Part shown: positions 60,771 to 64,000 of the stretch, one piece after another
How positions within the stretch are numbered: position 1 is the first letter of the stretch
Layout: each line of letters starts with the position of its first letter
Assembly: GCA_014238065.1 (NCBI GenBank)
Contig: JABABU010000007.1
Span: 1 to 64,000, forward strand
DNA length: 64,000 nucleotides
Direction: 5' to 3'
DNA from: Actinomycetota bacterium
GTDB lineage: Bacteria; Actinomycetota; Acidimicrobiia; Acidimicrobiales; Poriferisodalaceae
Made by a program: the position numbers and the translations under genes
The notes under the pieces: generated by a model
Databases searched by the model: none
The model's input: the letters and a program-made list of their open reading frames with translations, nothing else
Told to the model about the DNA's origin: nothing

Positions 60771-61820
60771 ATGACGAATCCGACGTTCCCCTCCGATCCG
60801 GCAGCAATGCAGACCGCCCTCGACGATCTTGGCTGGGTCGATGCTGATCCGACCGATCCCGAGATCGAAACACTGCGCCGGCATCTTGCAGCGAACAACG
60901 GCATTCGCGGCCTCGACGTCGTGGATCCTGACGAAGTCGAACGAGCCGTCCGTATCTTCAACCGCGATGGCTTCGTCATCGTTCGCGACGTCCTCACTCG
61001 CGATCAACTCGACTTTCTCAAGGGCGGCTGCGACCGGGTGATCCACGAGATCACGTCGCTCGACAAGCACCGAGAAGGAAACCGCGGCTCTCACCGCTAT
61101 TCGTTCGGCGCTTCCAGCATCACCGGTCAACAACTTCACCAACCCGAGTGGCAGATGCTGATCGATCTCGACACGGTGACGCCGATCTTGATGGCACTGT
61201 TCGGCTCGCCGCAATACGCTCTCCGCGGGAGCGGAGGCGACTTCTGTCTTCCTGGCGCCTACCGCTACCAACCGCTGCACTCCGACATGGGCGATCGCCG
61301 AACGCTCGATGACGGATCCGAACACGGCTCGTTCAAGGACCATCGTCGGCTGCTGACGACACGCGATCTCCCCACCCCGTACGTCTGCTGCAACTTTCTC
61401 ACTGTCGATTTCACGCGAACCAACGGTCCGACCCGTCAGATTCCAGGCACTCAGCACTCGCGCGAACTGCCACCAGGCCTGGAGGACGAGCCCGAATGGA
61501 TGAAGTTGAGCACGGTGTGCCCGGCCCCGGCCGGGTCCGTGCTCGTCCGCGACGTCAGAGCTTGGCATGGCGGGACTCCGAACGTCTCGGATCACGTCAG
61601 AGCCATCCCGAATGTCGAGTACTTCGCGCCCTGGTATCGAGAGCAGGCGCCGCCGGCGATCAGCTACGCCGACTGGGCGAAGCTGTCGGAGCATGCCCAG
61701 CGGATCTCGAGGCTGGTCGTGGCGGACTCTTCCGCGAAACTCCGCACCGGCGCCCAGATCGGTGCAACGCCGCGCGGCCTCGAAACCCCGGGGGAAAGCC
61801 CGAGTACGAACATTCGTTGA
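60771..61820 (+). CDS. Phytanoyl-CoA dioxygenase (PhyH) family protein
   Basis: 349 aa, longer than the other two PhyH proteins here because of an N-terminal 60-residue region and a C-terminal tail. Iron ligands His170/Asp172 (PLHSDMGD) and distal His in RAWHGGTPNVSDH with a following Arg. RIFNRDGFVIVRDVLTRDQL is the typical entry. Standalone gene; the 157-base gap after it shows no clear terminator. Confidence 0.88.
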   Translation: MTNPTFPSDPAAMQTALDDLGWVDADPTDPEIETLRRHLAANNGIRGLDVVDPDEVERAVRIFNRDGFVIVRDVLTRDQLDFLKGGCDRVIHEITSLDKHREGNRGSHRYSFGASSITGQQLHQPEWQMLIDLDTVTPILMALFGSPQYALRGSGGDFCLPGAYRYQPLHSDMGDRRTLDDGSEHGSFKDHRRLLTTRDLPTPYVCCNFLTVDFTRTNGPTRQIPGTQHSRELPPGLEDEPEWMKLSTVCPAPAGSVLVRDVRAWHGGTPNVSDHVRAIPNVEYFAPWYREQAPPAISYADWAKLSEHAQRISRLVVADSSAKLRTGAQIGATPRGLETPGESPSTNIR

Positions 61821-61977
61821 TTTTCACTACCCTGTCCGACCGCGGTCAGCTCAAACCTTCCAATTGTCATCGACGAGGCGGGTCCAGCCGAACGAGCGGA
61901 CCGGTGGACATCGGACTCGGTATGGAGAACGATCTCGAAGGTTTCAAGGTTTCCTGACCGGCTGGGTCGGCGACCAG

Positions 61978-63504
61978 TCAGGCCAGCCGGCACCCCGAAG
62001 CCACGATGGCCTCGTCGACCTCATCTCCCAGCAAGAGAGCTTCGACATCGGAGAGCTCAGGCGCCAGGAAACGATCGGGTCCGACTCCGTCGACGCTCTC
62101 GCGTACAACTCGGAGCATCGCGGCAGCCGTCGGGCCCGGTTGCAGCGGGGCGCGGAGCTCGACTGCCCGACACCCTATGGTCAGCTCGACAGCCAAGATT
62201 CGCCGGACATTGTCGATGAGCACGCGAAGCTTTCGCACAGCGCCCCATGCCATCGAGACGTGGTCCTCCTGCATGGCGCTGGTCGGCAACGAATCAACCG
62301 AGGCAGGGGCCGCCAGCCGTTTGTTCTCCGACGCCATCGCTGCGGCCGTGTAGTGGCCGATCATCAGTCCGCTGTCGACGCCGACCTCACCAGCCACGAA
62401 CGGCGGGAGACCATGGCTGCGCGTCGGGTCGAGCATGCGATCCATCCTTCGCTCTGAGATCGCACCCACCTCGGCCAGGGCAATGGCCATGAAGTCGGCC
62501 ACGAAACCGAGCGGAGCTCCATGAAAGTTGCCACAGCTCTCGACCCGGCCATCGCTCAACACCATCGGATTGTCGATCGCGGATGCGAGCTCGACTTCAG
62601 CAACACGTGCTGCATGCTCGACCGTGTCGCGGGCCGCACCGTGCACCGATGGAGTACACCGAATGGAATATGCGTCCTGCACACGAGGGTCGTCCTCGAC
62701 ATGGCTGGCCACGATCGTCGACTGATCGACCGCCATCCTGAGATTGGCTGCACTCAGCGCCTGGCCGAGATGCGGCCGAAGCGCCTGCAAATCAGCAGCA
62801 AAAGGGGCGGCGGTCGCCAGCAGACCCTCGATGGTCATGGCCGTGATGGCGTCGGCCTGGCGCAGCAGTCGCCGCGCGTCGAGGACTGCCAAACACAGCA
62901 TTCCCAGAATGGCATCAGTGCCGTTGGTGACGGAGAGGCCCTCCTTCTCCTTGAGGACTACCGGTTCGATGTCTTCGGCGCGAAGAGCTTCGATTGCCGG
63001 CTTACGAGCGCCCCGGTGCATCACCTCACCCTCGCCGAGCATCGCCAGAGCACCGTGGGCGAGCGGTGCGAGATCGCCACTCGCTCCCAGCGACCCGTAC
63101 TCCGGAACCACGGGCACGATGTCAGCGTTGAGCAGATCGATCATGCGTTGGGCAACAACGGGACGCGCGCCGCTGGCGCCGAGCGCGAGCGTCCTCGCTC
63201 GAAGGAACATCATCGCCCTGACGACCTCTTGTTCGACCGGAGGGCCCATACCGGCGGCGTGGCTCCTCACGAGCGCCATCTGCAGTGCTGTTCTCCGGTT
63301 CTCGGGAATCGGGACCGTGGCGAGTGCGCCGAAGCCAGTCGAGATCCCATATTTCGCCTCCCCTGCGGCAAGACGCTCGACGACGTCTCTGGCCGCCTCC
63401 ATCCGAGCTGTTGCCTGGCTCGTGAGTTCGACTGCCTCTCCGTTTCGTGCAACGGCCGCAACGTCCTCGATCCGGACACCCGGACCGTCAAGCAGGTAGG
63501 TCAT
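61978..63504 (-). CDS. hutH: Histidine ammonia-lyase family (MIO enzyme)
   Basis: 508 aa, the length of HutH. The Ala141-Ser142-Gly143 triad (YGSLGASGDLAPLAH) forms the MIO cofactor. Tyr53 in YGISTGFGAL, NGTDAILGML and QEDHVSMAW agree with HutH more than with phenylalanine or tyrosine ammonia-lyases, though those are the alternatives. Deaminates histidine to urocanate. ATG at 63504 overlaps the 3' end of the IclR gene by 17 bases; no other hut gene is visible in the window. Confidence 0.88.
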   Translation of the reverse strand: MTYLLDGPGVRIEDVAAVARNGEAVELTSQATARMEAARDVVERLAAGEAKYGISTGFGALATVPIPENRRTALQMALVRSHAAGMGPPVEQEVVRAMMFLRARTLALGASGARPVVAQRMIDLLNADIVPVVPEYGSLGASGDLAPLAHGALAMLGEGEVMHRGARKPAIEALRAEDIEPVVLKEKEGLSVTNGTDAILGMLCLAVLDARRLLRQADAITAMTIEGLLATAAPFAADLQALRPHLGQALSAANLRMAVDQSTIVASHVEDDPRVQDAYSIRCTPSVHGAARDTVEHAARVAEVELASAIDNPMVLSDGRVESCGNFHGAPLGFVADFMAIALAEVGAISERRMDRMLDPTRSHGLPPFVAGEVGVDSGLMIGHYTAAAMASENKRLAAPASVDSLPTSAMQEDHVSMAWGAVRKLRVLIDNVRRILAVELTIGCRAVELRAPLQPGPTAAAMLRVVRESVDGVGPDRFLAPELSDVEALLLGDEVDEAIVASGCRLA

Positions 63505-64000
63505 GGCGATGCTCCTGTTCCAAGCCGAGGTCGGCGATGAGCCCGCCGACCTCGATGAGGAGGTGATTTTCGATGTTGGAGATGGTGGGACGGTCGAGTC
63601 GGTGGTCGGGGCCGACCACCGAGATCGCGACACCGAAGTCCCAGGTCGTCGCGATGGCAAGCGACACCGCGGTGATGTCCGGTTCGACGGCACCTGTTCT
63701 TGTCGCGATCGACCCAACCTCGGTCAACGCAGCTCCGACAGCGGTGCCTGCCAACGGCAGGTTCTGGCCAACCCAGCCGACATGACGTATTGCCCGGGGA
63801 CTCTCGACCGTTGCGACATAAGTGGCGACCCGGCCATCGCTCACCGCAAGATATGACGACTCACCGGTCGACTCCACCAGCGCCTCGAGTCGCGGCTTGG
63901 TCAGTGCGATGAGCCACTCGAGTTGACCCTCGTCGCGGAGCGATGTCGCCAATCGCACCATGGTAGGACCGGCACTGAACTGACCAGCATCGTCACGATC
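63488..64000 (-). CDS. IclR family transcriptional regulator (5' end outside the window)
   Basis: At least 170 codons; the frame stays open to the window edge, so the winged-helix DNA-binding part lies beyond it. What is present is the IclR effector domain: AGPTMVRLATSLRDEGQLEW entry helix, ESSYLAVSDGRVATYVATVE, LPLAGTAVGAAL and ISVVGPDHRLD. Overlap with hutH makes it the likely regulator of that gene. An internal ATG at 63961 is not the true start. Confidence 0.88.
   Translation of the reverse strand, partial: DRDDAGQFSAGPTMVRLATSLRDEGQLEWLIALTKPRLEALVESTGESSYLAVSDGRVATYVATVESPRAIRHVGWVGQNLPLAGTAVGAALTEVGSIATRTGAVEPDITAVSLAIATTWDFGVAISVVGPDHRLDRPTISNIENHLLIEVGGLIADLGLEQEHRHDLPA

Noticed and set aside
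1-64000. tRNA, rRNA or CRISPR loci
   Set aside because: No cloverleaf-like gap, rRNA sequence or regularly spaced repeat-spacer structure was seen; nearly all sequence is accounted for by protein genes.

Overview
The window is high-GC DNA, densely packed with genes that run on both strands and mostly overlap by the 4-base ATGA/GTGA type. Enzymes of coenzyme-F420 type (two luciferase-like monooxygenases, a PPOX-fold reductase), a fused indolepyruvate:ferredoxin oxidoreductase, a DUF3179 lipoprotein and the general gene style point to an actinobacterium, most likely a free-living (perhaps marine) member of the Acidimicrobiia. That placement is inference; no rRNA gene is present to test it.

Layout. 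1-248: three 23-bp tandem repeats, then nothing recognised. 249-7616: a branched-chain amino acid (Liv/HAAT) ABC transporter operon with two ATPases, two complete permease pairs and one binding lipoprotein, closed by a strong terminator. 7723-9378: DUF3179 lipoprotein with a problematic start. 9406-17693 (minus strand): a six-gene operon led by a SerB-SerA fusion, followed by a PhnD-like binding protein, a sarcosine-oxidase-like flavoenzyme, a phytanoyl-CoA-type dioxygenase, a tryptophan 2-monooxygenase-like (IaaM-like) flavoenzyme and an amidase: the two enzyme types that make the auxin indole-3-acetic acid via indoleacetamide. 17808-26095: TauD dioxygenase, a two-gene molybdenum hydroxylase, a class III CoA transferase, a PPOX protein and an aminotransferase/sulfotransferase pair.

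26108-42163 is the most distinctive part. It carries LigA/LigB-type extradiol ring-cleavage subunits, a carotenoid/stilbene-cleaving oxygenase, a haloalkane dehalogenase (DhaA/LinB type), a TcuA-like flavoprotein, 4-hydroxybenzoate 3-monooxygenase (PobA), a cytosolic B12/iron-sulfur reductive dehalogenase with an internal duplication, a sulfatase, a sulfatase relic, an amidohydrolase and, at 40543-41229, an iodothyronine-deiodinase-like gene whose active site FGSYTUPPFR contains an in-frame UGA followed by a hairpin that fits the bacterial SECIS rules. Three unrelated dehalogenation chemistries therefore lie within about 11 kb. A plausible joint role is breakdown of natural organohalogens, such as halogenated 4-hydroxybenzoates or iodinated tyrosine derivatives: dehalogenation, then PobA to protocatechuate, then LigAB ring opening.

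42344-48588 holds the large indolepyruvate:ferredoxin oxidoreductase and, divergently, an LLM-SDR-crotonase run. 48614-53852 (minus) has a zinc alcohol dehydrogenase, a second sulfatase, an epoxide-hydrolase-like protein, a PF10118-type metal hydrolase and a double GNAT. 53902-57247 holds an unknown protein, another LLM enzyme, a small ORF and a phosphotransferase-DUF6285 fusion. A GAF-GGDEF-EAL signalling protein (57401-59302) is flanked by a 93-bp imperfect direct repeat. The window ends with a PanE-like reductase, a PhyH dioxygenase, histidine ammonia-lyase and the 3' part of an IclR regulator. I saw no tRNA, rRNA or CRISPR array.
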